NCBI GenBank assembly: GCA_963843805.1
Contig: CAWJLY010000001.1
Coordinates: 558,001 to 622,000 of the forward strand
DNA length: 64,000 bases
Direction of reading: 5' to 3'
Origin: Ideonella_A sp963843805
GTDB taxonomy: Bacteria; Pseudomonadota; Gammaproteobacteria; Burkholderiales; Burkholderiaceae_C
In this document: positions 28,334 to 38,302 of the stretch, in pieces
Position numbering within the stretch: the first letter of the stretch is position 1
Layout: the number at the start of each line of letters is the position of its first letter
Position numbers and translations under genes: made by a program
Notes under the pieces: model-generated
What the model saw: only the letters and a program-made list of their open reading frames with translations
Told to the model about the DNA's origin: nothing
Database searches by the model: none

Positions 28334-29265
28334 ATGGGCTTTTTCCTCGAAACCTTGTTCGGCGGCCTGATGTCGGGCATGTTGTATTCGTTGATCGCGC
28401 TGGGGTTCGTGCTGATCTTCAAGGCCAGCGGCGTCTTCAACTTTGCACAGGGCGCCATGGTGTTGTTCGCCGCGTTGGCGATGGCCCGTTTCGCCGGATG
28501 GTTTCCAGCATGGTTCGGATTCGAAAACAAGATCATCGCCAATCTGCTCGGCTTTGGCGCGGCCATGATCGTGATGATCATCGTCGCCTGGCTGGTCGAA
28601 AAACTGGTCCTCGGCAGACTCGTCAATCAGGAAGGCATCACCCTGCTGATGGCCACCCTCGGCATCACCTATCTTTCTCGATGGCTCTCGGCCAGACGCT
28701 GTTCGGCAACGACATCTACACCATCGACATCGGTCTGCCGAAAGAGCCGACTTTCCTGTTCGAGAACACCTTCCCCGGTGGCATCCTGATCAGCAAGGAA
28801 GACCTTTATGCAGCGCTGATCGCGGCTTCGATGGTCGCCGTGCTGACGCTGTTTTTCCAGAAGACCAAGACAGGCCGCGCCTTGCGCGCGGTGGCCGACG
28901 ATCATCAGGCGGCGCAGTCGATCGGCATCCCGCTGTCGCGAATCTGGGTCATCGTCTGGAGCGTGGCCGGCTTCGTGGCATTGGTCGCCGGAATGATCTG
29001 GGGGTCCAAACTGGGCGTGCAATTCTCGTTGTCGCTGGTCGCCTTGAAGGCGTTGCCGGTGGTGATCCTCGGTGGCCTCACCTCGATCCCGGGCGCAATC
29101 GTCGGCGGCCTGCTGATCGGCGTCGGCGAGAAACTCTCCGAGATCTACATCGGGCCCTACTTCGGCGGCGGTATCGAGATCTGGTTTGCCTACGTGATGG
29201 CACTGTTGTTCCTGCTGGTGCGCCCGCAGGGACTGTTCGGGGAGAAGATCATTGACCGCGTTTGA
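28334..29265 (+). CDS. livH: Liv-type ABC transporter permease LivH, one frame break
   Basis: Inner-membrane permease. It starts MGFFLETLFGGLMSGMLYSL, followed by FVLIFKASGVFNFAQGAMV, both typical of LivH. The EAA-like loop region KTGRALRAVADDHQAAQSIG and the end VMALLFLLVRPQGLFGEKII are present. The frame breaks near 28675 (ATLGITYL continues as SMALGQTLFGNDIY in another frame), most likely a sequencing indel in TTTCTC. About 310 residues after correction. Confidence 0.9.
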
Positions 29266-29343
29266 TCCGAAGCCGGCCCGGCATTTGCGCGACGCCGAAC
29301 TGCGCTCGCACAACGGCAAGACCGCGATTCAAGGCGCCAGCAC

Positions 29344-30408
29344 ATGATCTACCGGGAAAACGGCCAATTCAAGACCAGCTATCGGGCCGACCAGCAGGTT
29401 TTCCCGATCCTGCAGGACCGCATCCTGATCGGCTTGTTGCTCGCCTTTGCGGTCGGCGTCGTCCCGTTCGTGGCGTCCGAATACATGATCCGGGCGATCC
29501 TGATTCCGTTCCTGATCCTGTCGCTGGCCGCGTTGGGGCTCAACATTCTGGTCGGTTATTGTGGGCAGATTTCGCTCGGTACCGGAGCCTTCATGGCGGT
29601 CGGCGCCTACGCCGCGTACAACTTCGCGGTCCGCCTGCCCGGCATGCCGCTGCTGTTTTCGCTGCTGCTCGGCGGCGCCTGTGCAACATTGGTCGGCGTG
29701 CTGTTCGGCGTACCCTCACTGCGCATCAAGGGCCTCTATCTCGCGGTCGCAACGCTGGCTGCGCAGTTTTTCGTCGATTGGGCTTTCTTGCGCATCAGCT
29801 GGTTCACCAACGACTCGCCGTCGGGTTCGGTCTCGATCGCAGGACTCGACCTGTTCGGCTTGGCCATCAACACGCCGGCGCGCAAATACCTGCTGTGCCT
29901 CGGCTTCCTGATCGTTTTCGCCACCCTGGCGAAAAATCTGGTTCGCAGCCACATCGGCCGCGAATGGATGGCGATCCGCGACATGGACGTGGCTGCCGCG
30001 GTGATCGGCATCCGCCCGGTCTATGCCAAATTGACGGCCTTTGCCGTCAGCAGCTTCATCGTCGGTGTGGCCGGTGCGCTTTGGGGATTCGTGCACCTGA
30101 GTACCTGGGAGCCCGCGGCCTTCAACATCAACCGCTCGTTCGATCTGCTGTTCATGGTCATCATCGGCGGGCTGGGCTCGATCATGGGCAGCTTCTTCGG
30201 CGCCGCCTTCATCGTCGTGTTGCCGCTGTTTCTGGACAACATGCCGTATTGGTTCGGCATCCCCATCGACACGGCGCTGGCATCTCACCTGACCTCGATG
30301 ATCTTTGGCGCATTGATCGTGTTTTTCCTGATCGTCGAGCCGCATGGTCTGGCGCGCTTGTGGTCGACGGCCAAGGAAAAACTCAGGCTCTGGCCTTTCC
30401 CGCATTGA
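29344..30408 (+). CDS. livM: Liv-type ABC transporter permease LivM
   Basis: Second permease of the importer, 354 residues with about ten membrane helices. Signatures: LAALGLNILVGYCGQISLGT, FGVPSLRIKGLYLAVATLAA, REWMAIRDMDVAAAVIGIRP and LLFMVIIGGLGSIMGSFFGA. The N-terminus (MIYRENGQFKTSYRADQQVF) is polar and lies in the cytoplasm, and this form is found in LivM proteins of CoA-ligase-linked clusters. The 78 bp before it contain no other gene. Confidence 0.93.
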   Translation: MIYRENGQFKTSYRADQQVFPILQDRILIGLLLAFAVGVVPFVASEYMIRAILIPFLILSLAALGLNILVGYCGQISLGTGAFMAVGAYAAYNFAVRLPGMPLLFSLLLGGACATLVGVLFGVPSLRIKGLYLAVATLAAQFFVDWAFLRISWFTNDSPSGSVSIAGLDLFGLAINTPARKYLLCLGFLIVFATLAKNLVRSHIGREWMAIRDMDVAAAVIGIRPVYAKLTAFAVSSFIVGVAGALWGFVHLSTWEPAAFNINRSFDLLFMVIIGGLGSIMGSFFGAAFIVVLPLFLDNMPYWFGIPIDTALASHLTSMIFGALIVFFLIVEPHGLARLWSTAKEKLRLWPFPH

Positions 30409-30488
30409 ATCCCGCCCAACGGATATCTCGCAGCTGCTTCGCTTTCTCACCGCACTGGCGCAGTGCACCATCACCCTAGGAGGTAGAC

Positions 30489-31826
30489 ATGAAAATCAAG
30501 TCGTTGTTGTTGGCCACGGCGGTAGCCGGCGCCGGTCTGGCCAGCCTGATCAGCGCGCCAGCGGCCTTCGCGCAAGCGAAAGAGCAGTTTTTCCCATTGC
30601 TGGTTTATCGCACCGGCCCCTACGCGCCGAACGGCACGCCGTGGGCCAACGGCAAGCAGGACTACATCAAGATGATCAACGCCCGGGACGGCGGCATCAA
30701 CGGTGTCAAGATCACCTTCGAAGAGTGCGAGACCGGCTATGCCACCGACAAGGGCGTGGAATGTTATGAGCGGCTGAAAGGCAAGGGCGGCGGCGCCACC
30801 GCATTCGACCCCCAGTCCACGGGCATCACCTTTGCGCTGACCGACAAGGCACCGATCGACAAGATTCCGCTGATCACATTGGGCTATGGTCTCTCAGCGG
30901 CGCAGGACGGCATGCAATTCAAGTGGAACTTCCCGTTGATGGGCAGCTACTGGACCGGTGCCGACATCCTGGTCCAGCACATCGCCAAGAAGGAAGGCGG
31001 CTTCGACAAGCTGAAGGGCAAGAAGATCGCGCTGCTGTACCACGACAGCCCGTTCGGCAAAGAGCCGATCCCGCTGCTGCAAGAGCGCAGCAAGATGCAC
31101 GGATTCGAGCTGCAACTGGTGCCGATCACCGCGCCGGGTGTTGAACAGAAGGCCGCCTGGTTGCAGGTACGCCAGAGCCGCCCCGACTACGTGATGCTGT
31201 GGGGCTGGGGCGTGATGAACTCGACCGCGCTGAAAGAGGCGCAGGCGACCGGCTACCCGCGCGACAAGATGTATGGCGTGTGGTGGGCCGGCGCCGAGCC
31301 CGACGTCAAGGACGTCGGAATGGGCGCAAAAGGCTACAACGCGCTGGCGTTGAACACCGCCGGCACCCAGCCGCAGGTCATGCAGGACATCCTGAAGTAC
31401 GTGCATGACAAGGGCAACGGCACCGGGCCGAAAGACGAGGTCGGATCGGTTCTGTATACCCGCGGCGTGATCATCCAGATGCTGGCCATCGAGGCTGTAC
31501 GCCGCGCCCAGGAGCGCTTCGGCAAGGGCAAGGTGATGACCGGCGAACAAGCGCGCTGGGGCTTCGAGAACCTGGCGCTCGACCAGAAGAAGCTCGACAA
31601 GCTGGGCTTCGCCGGCGTGATGCGGCCGCTGAGCAGTTCTTGCGCCGACCACATGGGCTCGACCTGGGCGCGTATCCAGACCTGGGACGGTGCCAAATGG
31701 GCCATGTCGTCCGACTGGTACGAAGCCGACGATCAGATTCTCAAGCCGATGGTGAAGGCGGCCGCCGAGAAATACGGCGCCGAAAAGAAATGGACGAGGC
31801 GCGAACCGGCAGATTGCCAGAGCTGA
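30489..31826 (+). CDS. Periplasmic substrate-binding protein of the Liv-type importer
   Basis: Type I periplasmic binding protein, 445 residues. A signal peptide (MKIKSLLLATAVAGAGLASL, cut after AFAQA) is followed by LVYRTGPYAPNGTPWANGKQ and ARDGGINGVKITFEECETGY, as in the binding proteins of aromatic or fatty acid clusters. The ligand is unknown. The neighbouring CoA ligases suggest an organic acid in place of a free amino acid (inference). A strong Shine-Dalgarno AGGAGGT at 30478-30484, four bases before the ATG, fits the high expression such proteins need. Confidence 0.9.
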   Translation: MKIKSLLLATAVAGAGLASLISAPAAFAQAKEQFFPLLVYRTGPYAPNGTPWANGKQDYIKMINARDGGINGVKITFEECETGYATDKGVECYERLKGKGGGATAFDPQSTGITFALTDKAPIDKIPLITLGYGLSAAQDGMQFKWNFPLMGSYWTGADILVQHIAKKEGGFDKLKGKKIALLYHDSPFGKEPIPLLQERSKMHGFELQLVPITAPGVEQKAAWLQVRQSRPDYVMLWGWGVMNSTALKEAQATGYPRDKMYGVWWAGAEPDVKDVGMGAKGYNALALNTAGTQPQVMQDILKYVHDKGNGTGPKDEVGSVLYTRGVIIQMLAIEAVRRAQERFGKGKVMTGEQARWGFENLALDQKKLDKLGFAGVMRPLSSSCADHMGSTWARIQTWDGAKWAMSSDWYEADDQILKPMVKAAAEKYGAEKKWTRREPADCQS

Positions 31827-31926
31827 CCCACGGGCTGCCGCTGCTGACGCCGCTCCCGGCAATGGGCAGCGGCGCCAGTGGCGCACCAACCGATCCAAAA
31901 CGGCGGATCGATCGGCACGAGGTTTC

Positions 31927-32733
31927 ATGAGCAACATTCTTCTCAACGTCAACGGCATCGAGGTCATCTACAACCACGTGATCCTGGTCCTGAAGGGGGT
32001 GTCGTTGCAGGTCCCCGAAGGCAAGGTCGTGGCATTGCTTGGTGGCAACGGCGCCGGCAAGACAACAACCCTGCGCGCGGTCAGCAACCTGCTGGCCGGC
32101 GAACGCGGCGAAGTCACCAAGGGTTCGATCGAATTGCGCGGTGACCGGATCGAGAAACTGAGCACCTCCGAGATGGTCAACCGGGGTGTGGTGCAGGTGA
32201 TGGAAGGTCGACATTGTTTTGCCCACCTGACGATCGAGGAAAACCTGATGACCGGCGCCTACACCCGCCGCGATGGCAACGCGGCGATCAGGGTCACGCT
32301 CGACAAGGTGTACACCTATTTCCCGAGACTGAAGGAGCGCCGCAGTTCACAGGCTGCATATACCTCGGGTGGCGAGCAGCAGATGTGTGCGATCGGGCGT
32401 GCCCTGATGGCCAATCCGAAGATGGTGCTGCTCGACGAGCCGTCGATGGGCCTGGCCCCTCAGCTGGTCGAAGAGGTGTTCGAGATCGTCAAGGATCTGA
32501 ACACCAAGGAGCAGGTCACCTTTCTGCTGGCCGAACAGAACACGAACATCGCGCTGCGCTACGCCGACTACGGCTACATCCTCGAGAACGGCCGCATCGT
32601 TCTGGATGGCGAGGCGAAATCGCTGCGCGAGAACGAGGATGTCAAAGAGTTCTACCTCGGCATGGGCGGCGGCGAGCGCAAAAATTTTCGCGACGCCAAG
32701 AGTTACAAGCGACGCAAGCGCTGGCTGGCATGA
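31927..32733 (+). CDS. livF: Liv-type ABC transporter ATP-binding protein LivF
   Basis: Second ATPase of the importer, 268 residues. Walker A LGGNGAGKTTTLRAV, signature YTSGGEQQMCAIGRALMA, Walker B MVLLDEPSMGLAP and a switch-region glutamine in LLAEQNTNIALRYADYGYIL. The C-terminal tail is extended and basic (GERKNFRDAKSYKRRKRWLA), as in LivF proteins of CoA-ligase-linked clusters. The stop overlaps the ATG of the next small gene. Confidence 0.93.
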   Translation: MSNILLNVNGIEVIYNHVILVLKGVSLQVPEGKVVALLGGNGAGKTTTLRAVSNLLAGERGEVTKGSIELRGDRIEKLSTSEMVNRGVVQVMEGRHCFAHLTIEENLMTGAYTRRDGNAAIRVTLDKVYTYFPRLKERRSSQAAYTSGGEQQMCAIGRALMANPKMVLLDEPSMGLAPQLVEEVFEIVKDLNTKEQVTFLLAEQNTNIALRYADYGYILENGRIVLDGEAKSLRENEDVKEFYLGMGGGERKNFRDAKSYKRRKRWLA

Positions 32734-33039
32734 ACGGCGACAACGACAGCCCGTTCGCCTTTGCGCCGGCACCGTTCAAGCCGGAAGAAGCCTTGCAGCG
32801 ATTGCAGCGAGACTTGCGCGGGCTTGGTCTGAGCGAACGCGAAGGCGCTTTCGAACGCCGAGGCCTGAAAATTGCGCGGGCATCGATCGCAGACGGCCAG
32901 TTGACAGCCGCCATCGCCAAGTTGCCTGCGCGTGCGCCTGATTGGCAGTCATCGCAACCTGGGCAGCAGCGCCGATCTGCGCGATTTTGTTGCCGATCTG
33001 AAAAAGCGGATGACGAGCTGGAATGACCGTGACGACTGA
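32730..33039 (+). CDS. Small conserved-looking protein in the Liv operon, one frame break
   Basis: About 102 residues; I do not recognise the family. It begins MNGDNDSPFAFAPAPFKPEE, continues with a helical, charged stretch (ALQRLQRDLRGLGLSEREGA) and, after a frame change near 32940, ends SSADLRDFVADLKKRMTSWN with a stop at 33039. The frame-corrected reading gives a sensible helical C-terminus, whereas the uncorrected one is Cys- and Arg-rich. It overlaps livF by four bases and the next gene by 17, so it is certainly part of the operon. No membrane segment or signal peptide. Confidence 0.6.
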
Positions 33040-34318
33040 CACCGCCGCAATAGCCACAGCCCGCTACGACACGCTTGAATACCGCGACCCGCAGCTTCGC
33101 GAACGCGCAGCTGCTGGCCGCGCTGCCACGACAAGTTGCCATCGCGCAGACGCGAACCCGGGCTTTTGCAAAAGCCCTGGCTCGATATCGATGCAAGCGC
33201 CATTACTTCTCGAGAAGCGCTGGCCAGCCTGCCTTTGCTGCACAAACGCGAACTCTTCGAGCAACAGCGGGCGGGGCTGGATGCCGATGTCTTTGGCGGT
33301 TTTTCAGCGATCGGCTGGCGCGGCTTGAACCCGAGCGCAGGCGCTCGCAAGGTGTTCCAGTCACCAGGCCCGATCTACGAGCCTGAAGGCGAAGCCGACG
33401 ACTACTGGCGCACCGCCAGGGCACTTTTTGCGGCCGGATTTCGCCAGGGCGATCTGCTGCATAACAGTTTCAGCTACCACCTGACACCAGCCGGCTCGAT
33501 GATGGAAGCCGGCGCCCGGGCGCTTGGCTGCACGGTTTTCCCCGGTGGGGTCGGCAACAGCGAACTGCAGTTGCAGGCGATGGCGGATCTGCGTCCGGAC
33601 GGCTATGTCGGCACCCCCAGCTTTCTGAAGATCCTGCTCGACAAGGCCGCGCAAACCGGCATCGAACTGCCGTCGCTTCGCAAGGCTCTGGTCAGTGGCG
33701 AGGCGTTTCCACCGTCGCTTCGCGACTGGCTCGGCGAGCGCGGCGTTGCCGCCTATCAATGTTATGCAACGGCGGATGTCGGGTTTGATCGCCTACGAGA
33801 CATCGGCACGCGAGGGCCTGGTTCTCGACGAAGGGGTCATCGTCGAAATCGTCCGCCCAGGTACCGGCGATGTCGCTGCCTGAGGGCGAAGTGGGTGAGC
33901 TGGTGATCACCACGCTGAACCCCGACTACCCGTTGCTCCGATTCGCCACCGGTGACCTGTCTGCCATCCTGGCCGGCCCCTGTCCGACTGGCCGCACCAA
34001 TACGAGAATCAAGGGCTGGATGGGCCGGGCCGACCAGACCGCCAAGGTGCGCGGCATGTTCGTCCACCCATCCCAGGTGGCAGAAATCGTGCGTCGCCAT
34101 CCGGCCATCGGCAAGGCCCGTCTGGTCGTCACGGCGAGATGGCCAATGACCAATTGGGCCTGCACATCGAAGTCGACGGCAATTCGGCCGAGCTTGCCGT
34201 CCGCGTTGCCGAAACCTTGCGCGACGTCACCAAGTTGCGCGGCGACGTCGCCATCTGCGCCCCTGGCAGCCTGCCCAACGACGGCAAGGTGATCGAGGAT
34301 AGAAGAAAGTTCGATTGA
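33023..34318 (+). CDS. Phenylacetate-CoA-ligase-like AMP-binding enzyme, several frame breaks
   Basis: Adenylate-forming enzyme of the PaaK type, which makes an aryl- or acyl-CoA. Visible segments are YDTLEYRDPQLRERA, LASLPLLHKRELFEQQRAGL, NSFSYHLTPAGSMMEAGARA, LGCTVFPGGVGNSELQLQAM, YVGTPSFLKILLDKA, CYATADVGLIAYETSAREGL, GEVGELVITTLNPDYPLLRF and the C-terminal IKGWMGRADQTAKVRGMFVH. It ends in DGKVIEDRRKFD at 34318. Frame changes occur near 33105, 33160, 33780, 33872 and 34135, the highest density in the window. Each side matches the family, so indel errors are the likely cause, but real decay cannot be excluded. Last gene of the Liv operon, about 430 residues after correction. Confidence 0.82.
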
Positions 34319-34368
34319 CGCAGCGGTCGCAGAGCGGATCCAGCCCCGCCTGGCAGCGTATCGATCAT

Positions 34369-35382
34369 CTAATCTGCATACTGCCCTGCCGCCTTGATCA
34401 CGGTGTGCCATTTGGCGATCTGTGATTCGACGAAACGTTTGTGGCCTTCACCACTGAGCCGCTCGTCCTTGATGATGACCGCGCCAAGTGCCTCCTCCCG
34501 CTTGACGAAATCGGCGTCCTTCAAGGCCCTCCTGACTGCGACATTGAGCATTTCGCGAATCGCAAGCGGCGTCCCTTTCGGAGCGTAAAGGCCATGCCAG
34601 ATGCTCACATTGAAGCCTTTCAAGCCGGCTTCGTCGAGTGTGGGCAACGCTGAAAGCGCTGGCGTTTTCAAGCGCGTCGCGGTGGTCACGCCGAAAGCCT
34701 TGACGCGTCCGGCCTCGATCTGGCCACTGGTGTTGGTGGTCTGATCACACAAGCAGATCGACATGCCCGGCCAGCAGATCGCTCAGCGCCGGTGCCGTGC
34801 CCTTGTACGACACGGTATTCATGTTGATGCCGAAACTCTGCTGCAGCAACAAGCCGCACAGATGGGAAGCGGCTCCCAGTCCGGCATTGGCCAGATTGAT
34901 GCGACCCTTGTTGCGGCTGAGCCAAGCCTTCAGTTCAGTGAAATTGTCAGCCGGCAAGGTCGGCCGGCCGATCAGCGTCATCGGGACTTCGACCAGCATG
35001 CCGAGGTATTCGAAATCGTTCAGCGTGTCGTATTGCAGGTTGCGATACAGCGACGGTGCGGTCGATATGCCCACATGCGCAAGCAGCAAGGTATAGCCGT
35101 CGTTGCTTGCCTTGGCGACCCGGGTGGCTCCCAAGCGTACCGCCCGCCCCGGCCACATTTTCGATGCTGATTGCCGGCTGCCGCGGCAGCGATCTGCGCA
35201 AGGCATCGGCCAGGTCACGGGCCAGCTTGTCGGTCGGACCGCCGGCAGCGAACGGCACGACCAGCGTGATCGGTTTGTCCGGGATATTCCGCCAATGCCC
35301 CCGTCGCAAACACCAGCATGGCGGCCGCTTGCAAGGTGGCCACGCCGCAGCGCAGCCGTTTCATGGGCACCGCCGTTGACAT
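34369..35382 (-). CDS. Bug-type tripartite tricarboxylate transporter receptor, frame broken
   Basis: Periplasmic solute receptor of the TctC/Bug family, abundant in Burkholderiales. A signal peptide (MKRLRCGVATLQAAAMLVFA, then TGALA) precedes the mature start EYPDKPITLVVPFAAGGPTD. Later motifs are NVAGAGG, GATRVAKASNDGYTLLLAH, MTLIGRPTLPADNFTELKAW, NLANAGLGAASHLCGLL and VSIWHGLYAPKGTPLAI. Frame breaks are near 35290 (an extra G in CCCGGAC), 35145 and 34760. The ligand is unknown. Starts at 35382 and 35364 are both possible; the second gives the classic basic signal-peptide start. It is convergent with the Liv operon, and no membrane subunits (TctA/B) are nearby, as is usual for Bug genes. 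Confidence 0.85.
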
Positions 35383-35400
35383 CTCAGCACCGGCCTGCGC

Positions 35401-36639
35401 TCATTGGAGGCTGATGCGGACGAACTTGCGCTTGCCGACCTGCAGTACAAAGGTTCCGGCAGCCAGCTTCAAGCCTTTGTCGCTGATCGTGGCACCGTCG
35501 ATGCGCACACCACCTCCGTCGATCAGCCGATTCGCCTCGCTGGCCGACGGCGCGAGGCCGGCCTGCCTGAGTAGCGCCGCAATGCCGATCGGTGCGCCAC
35601 CGACAGCGAGTTCGGCGATATCGTCTGGTATGCCGCCGCGGGCGCGCAACTCGAAATCGCTCGCAGCGGCTTCGGCCGACTGCGCGTCATGAAAGCGGCT
35701 GGTGATTTCAAGTGCCAACTCGACCTTGGCCTCTTTCGGGTTGCGCCCGTCTTCGACCTGACGCCGGAGGTTCTTGATCTCCACATCACCGCGGGTGCTC
35801 AGCAAATCGAAATAACGCCACATCAGCGAATCGCTGATCGACAGCAGCTTGGCAAACATGCTGTTCGCGGGCTCGGTGATGCCGATGTAATTGCCCTTGC
35901 TCTTGGACATCTTCTCGACGCCGTCAAGCCCTTCCAGCAACGGCATCGTCAGGATGCACTGCGGCTCCTGGCCGTACTCGACCTGCAGCGCGCGACCGAC
36001 CAGCAGGTTGAATTTCTGATCGGTTCCGCCGAGCTCCAGATCGCTTTGCAGCGCAACCGAGTCGTAGCCCTGCATCAGCGGATACAGCAACTCGTGCACC
36101 GAAATCGGGTTGCCGGCCTTGAAGCGGTCGCTGAAGTCGTTGCGCTCCATCATCCGCGCAACGGTATACCGCGAGGCCAGTTCGATCATGCCGCGGGCGC
36201 CGAGCTTGTCGCTCCATTCGGAGTTGTAGCGGATTTCAGTGCGAGCCGGATCGAGAACCAGACTGGCCTGGCGGTAATAAGTCTGCGCGTTGGCTTCGAT
36301 CTGCTCGCGGGTCAGCGGCGGTCGGGTGGTATTGCGCCCGGACGGATCACCGATCATCGAGGTGAAGTCGCCAATCAGGAAGATCACCTGGTGTCCGAGA
36401 TCCTGCAGCTGCCGCATCTTGTTGAGCACCACCGTATGGCCGACATGGATATCTGGCGCGGTCGGGTCGAGACCGAGCTTGATCCGCAGCGGCTGGCCGG
36501 TTGCCTCGGAACGCGCCAGCTTGTTCAGCCATTCGTCCTCGGGCAGCAGTTCGTCGCAATGACGCCGAGTGGCGTCGAGCGCTGCCAGCGTCTGCTCGGT
36601 GATCGGATGGGCGCGCGAGGTATTGCCGGTCTTGTTCAC
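35401..36639 (-). CDS. tyrS: Tyrosyl-tRNA synthetase
   Basis: Class I aminoacyl-tRNA synthetase that charges tRNA-Tyr. The HIGH-like motif is HVGHTVVLNKM (in DPTAPDIHVGH), the KMSKS loop is EKMSKSKGNYIGI, and a C-terminal S4-type RNA-binding domain follows (ANRLIDGGGVRIDGATISDK). 412 residues from the GTG at 36639. An upstream TTG at 36711 would put the start inside the divergent promoter and adds residues unlike the family. It is divergent from the M23 peptidase gene, an order often seen in betaproteobacteria. Confidence 0.95.
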   Translation of the reverse strand: MNKTGNTSRAHPITEQTLAALDATRRHCDELLPEDEWLNKLARSEATGQPLRIKLGLDPTAPDIHVGHTVVLNKMRQLQDLGHQVIFLIGDFTSMIGDPSGRNTTRPPLTREQIEANAQTYYRQASLVLDPARTEIRYNSEWSDKLGARGMIELASRYTVARMMERNDFSDRFKAGNPISVHELLYPLMQGYDSVALQSDLELGGTDQKFNLLVGRALQVEYGQEPQCILTMPLLEGLDGVEKMSKSKGNYIGITEPANSMFAKLLSISDSLMWRYFDLLSTRGDVEIKNLRRQVEDGRNPKEAKVELALEITSRFHDAQSAEAAASDFELRARGGIPDDIAELAVGGAPIGIAALLRQAGLAPSASEANRLIDGGGVRIDGATISDKGLKLAAGTFVLQVGKRKFVRISLQ

Positions 36640-36690
36640 AGGTGGAATGAGTGTAAATCTATGGTTTTCCCCGTCGTCGATCCGGGGGTG

Positions 36691-36705
36691 GCAGATATAA
36701 TCTGC
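36691..36705. promoter_or_regulatory. Palindromic -10 region between tyrS and the M23 peptidase
   Basis: GCAGATATAATCTGC is a perfect 6-bp inverted repeat around ATA. On the plus strand it contains a consensus -10 hexamer TATAAT at 36696-36701, and on the minus strand a TATA-rich hexamer, so it could serve both divergent genes. The -35 region is poor on either strand. Confidence 0.4.
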
Positions 36706-36834
36706 GCTCAATGCAGCGCGTGCATTCGCTGTCGGTTCTGGATCACCTCAGGCTGCGCCTCGGCCGATTCTAGAAGACGGCAACCCCCTGTACTCGGCGT
36801 CTTTCATCTCGGTTCAGATGATGGAAGGAGCCCA

Positions 36835-38292
36835 ATGAGCGCTTCGCTCCAGCCCGAATTGATTCCGCCAGCCGATTCTCTCGATCAGTCGCTCGCCCGA
36901 GTGCTGACCCGCTCAGGCCGTTTGGCCACCACGTTCGTCGCCAGCCATTCGCGAAGCATCACCACCGCAGCGGTTGTCGCGATGGTCGGCTTTGCTGCCA
37001 CGGCATTCGGCATCGCCCCGATGGCGCCGGACGCCGCTGATCTGCCAACCCAGATCGTCAGTGAGTTCGTTGCCACTGACGACATCGCCAGCCAGCTCGA
37101 AGCGCTTGCCGCGCACGGCGTGTCGCTTTACCGCAGCGAAACCACCCGCAGCGGCGACACCGTCGACAGCCTGCTGAAGCGGCTCAATATCGTCGATGCC
37201 GAGGCCGCCGCCTTCTTGCGTGAAGACGCAGTTTCGCGCACGCTGTTCACAGGCCGCAGTGGCAAGATGATCCAGGCCCGAACCGATGGCAACGGTCACC
37301 TGGAGCAGCTGGTTGCGCGCTTTGCACCCGACGACAGCGAACTGCTCGGCAGCCACTTCAACCGCTTCGAGTTGAACCGCGATCTCTGCCACGGCAGGCC
37401 GCGGCTTCAGCTCGTCGATCAAGCTCGCCACGTTGCATACCCGCCAGCGGCTGGGCAGCGGCACGATTCGGCACTCGTTGTTCGCTGCTGCCGATGAGGC
37501 ACACATTCCCGACGTCGTGGCCAGTCAGATCGCTGAAATCTTCTCTGCCGATATCGATTTCCGGCGCCAGCTGCGCCGCGGCGACACGTTCTCGGTACTT
37601 TACGAAGCGCTGTTGGCAGACGATGAACAAATCACCTGGAACCAGGGTACGGGCAAGGTCCTGGCGGCCGAATTCATCAACGACGGTGCGGTCCACAGTG
37701 CGGTCTGGTTTGCCGATGCCAGCGGCCGGCGGACAGTGCGGCGCGGGGCGCGTACTTCGACATGAACGGCCAGAACAAGCGACGTTCGTTTTTGGCCAGT
37801 CCACTCGAGTTCTCTCGTGTCACATCGGGATTTTCGATGCGCCTGCACCCGATTCTGCGCACCTGGCGTCAGCATAAAGGGGTTGATTACGGCGCCCCGA
37901 CCGGTACCGCGGTGCGAACGGTCGGCGACGGAGTGGTCGAATTCTCAGGTCGTCAGGGTGGCTACGGCAACGTGGTCAAGGTTCGCCACAGCAACGAGCG
38001 CACCACGGTATACGCCCACCTCAACAGCATCAACGTGCGCATTGGCGAACGCGTCGAGCAAGGCGAGGTGATCGGTGCGGTCGGCTCGACCGGCTGGGCA
38101 ACCGGTCCTCATCTGCATTTCGAGTTTGTCGTCAAGGGCGATCACGTCGATCCGATGATCGTCGCCCGGTCGTCTGAAACCAATGAGGTTTCGGCCAACG
38201 CGCGGGCTGCCTTCGGCCGCTGGACGGCGGGTGTTCGCAGCCAGCTGGACTTGGCGCAGACCGCGTCCCGACAGGCTCAATACGCCGAATAG
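36835..38292 (+). CDS. M23 family metallopeptidase with N-terminal membrane anchor, frame broken twice
   Basis: Predicted peptidoglycan endopeptidase. A cytoplasmic N-terminus and one membrane helix (ITTAAVVAMVGFAATAFGIA) anchor it. An inhibitory or OapA-like domain follows (SLYRSETTRSGDTVDSLLKR), then a linker domain (DVVASQIAEIFSADIDFRRQ) and the LytM/M23 domain with the zinc ligands in QHKGVDYGAPTGT (His and Asp) and in GPHLHFEFVV (HxH). It starts at the ATG at 36835 behind a GGAAGGAG Shine-Dalgarno. Frame changes near 37385 and 37735; all catalytic residues are intact. About 485 residues after correction. Its neighbour anmK recycles anhydro-muropeptides, so both concern cell-wall turnover. 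Confidence 0.88.
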
Positions 38293-38302
38293 TCAGGCCC
38301 GA

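Noticed and set aside
30489..31826. Calling the binding protein LivJ/LivK for branched-chain amino acids
   Set aside because: Sequence only shows the general family; CoA ligases on both sides make another ligand as likely, so no gene symbol was given.
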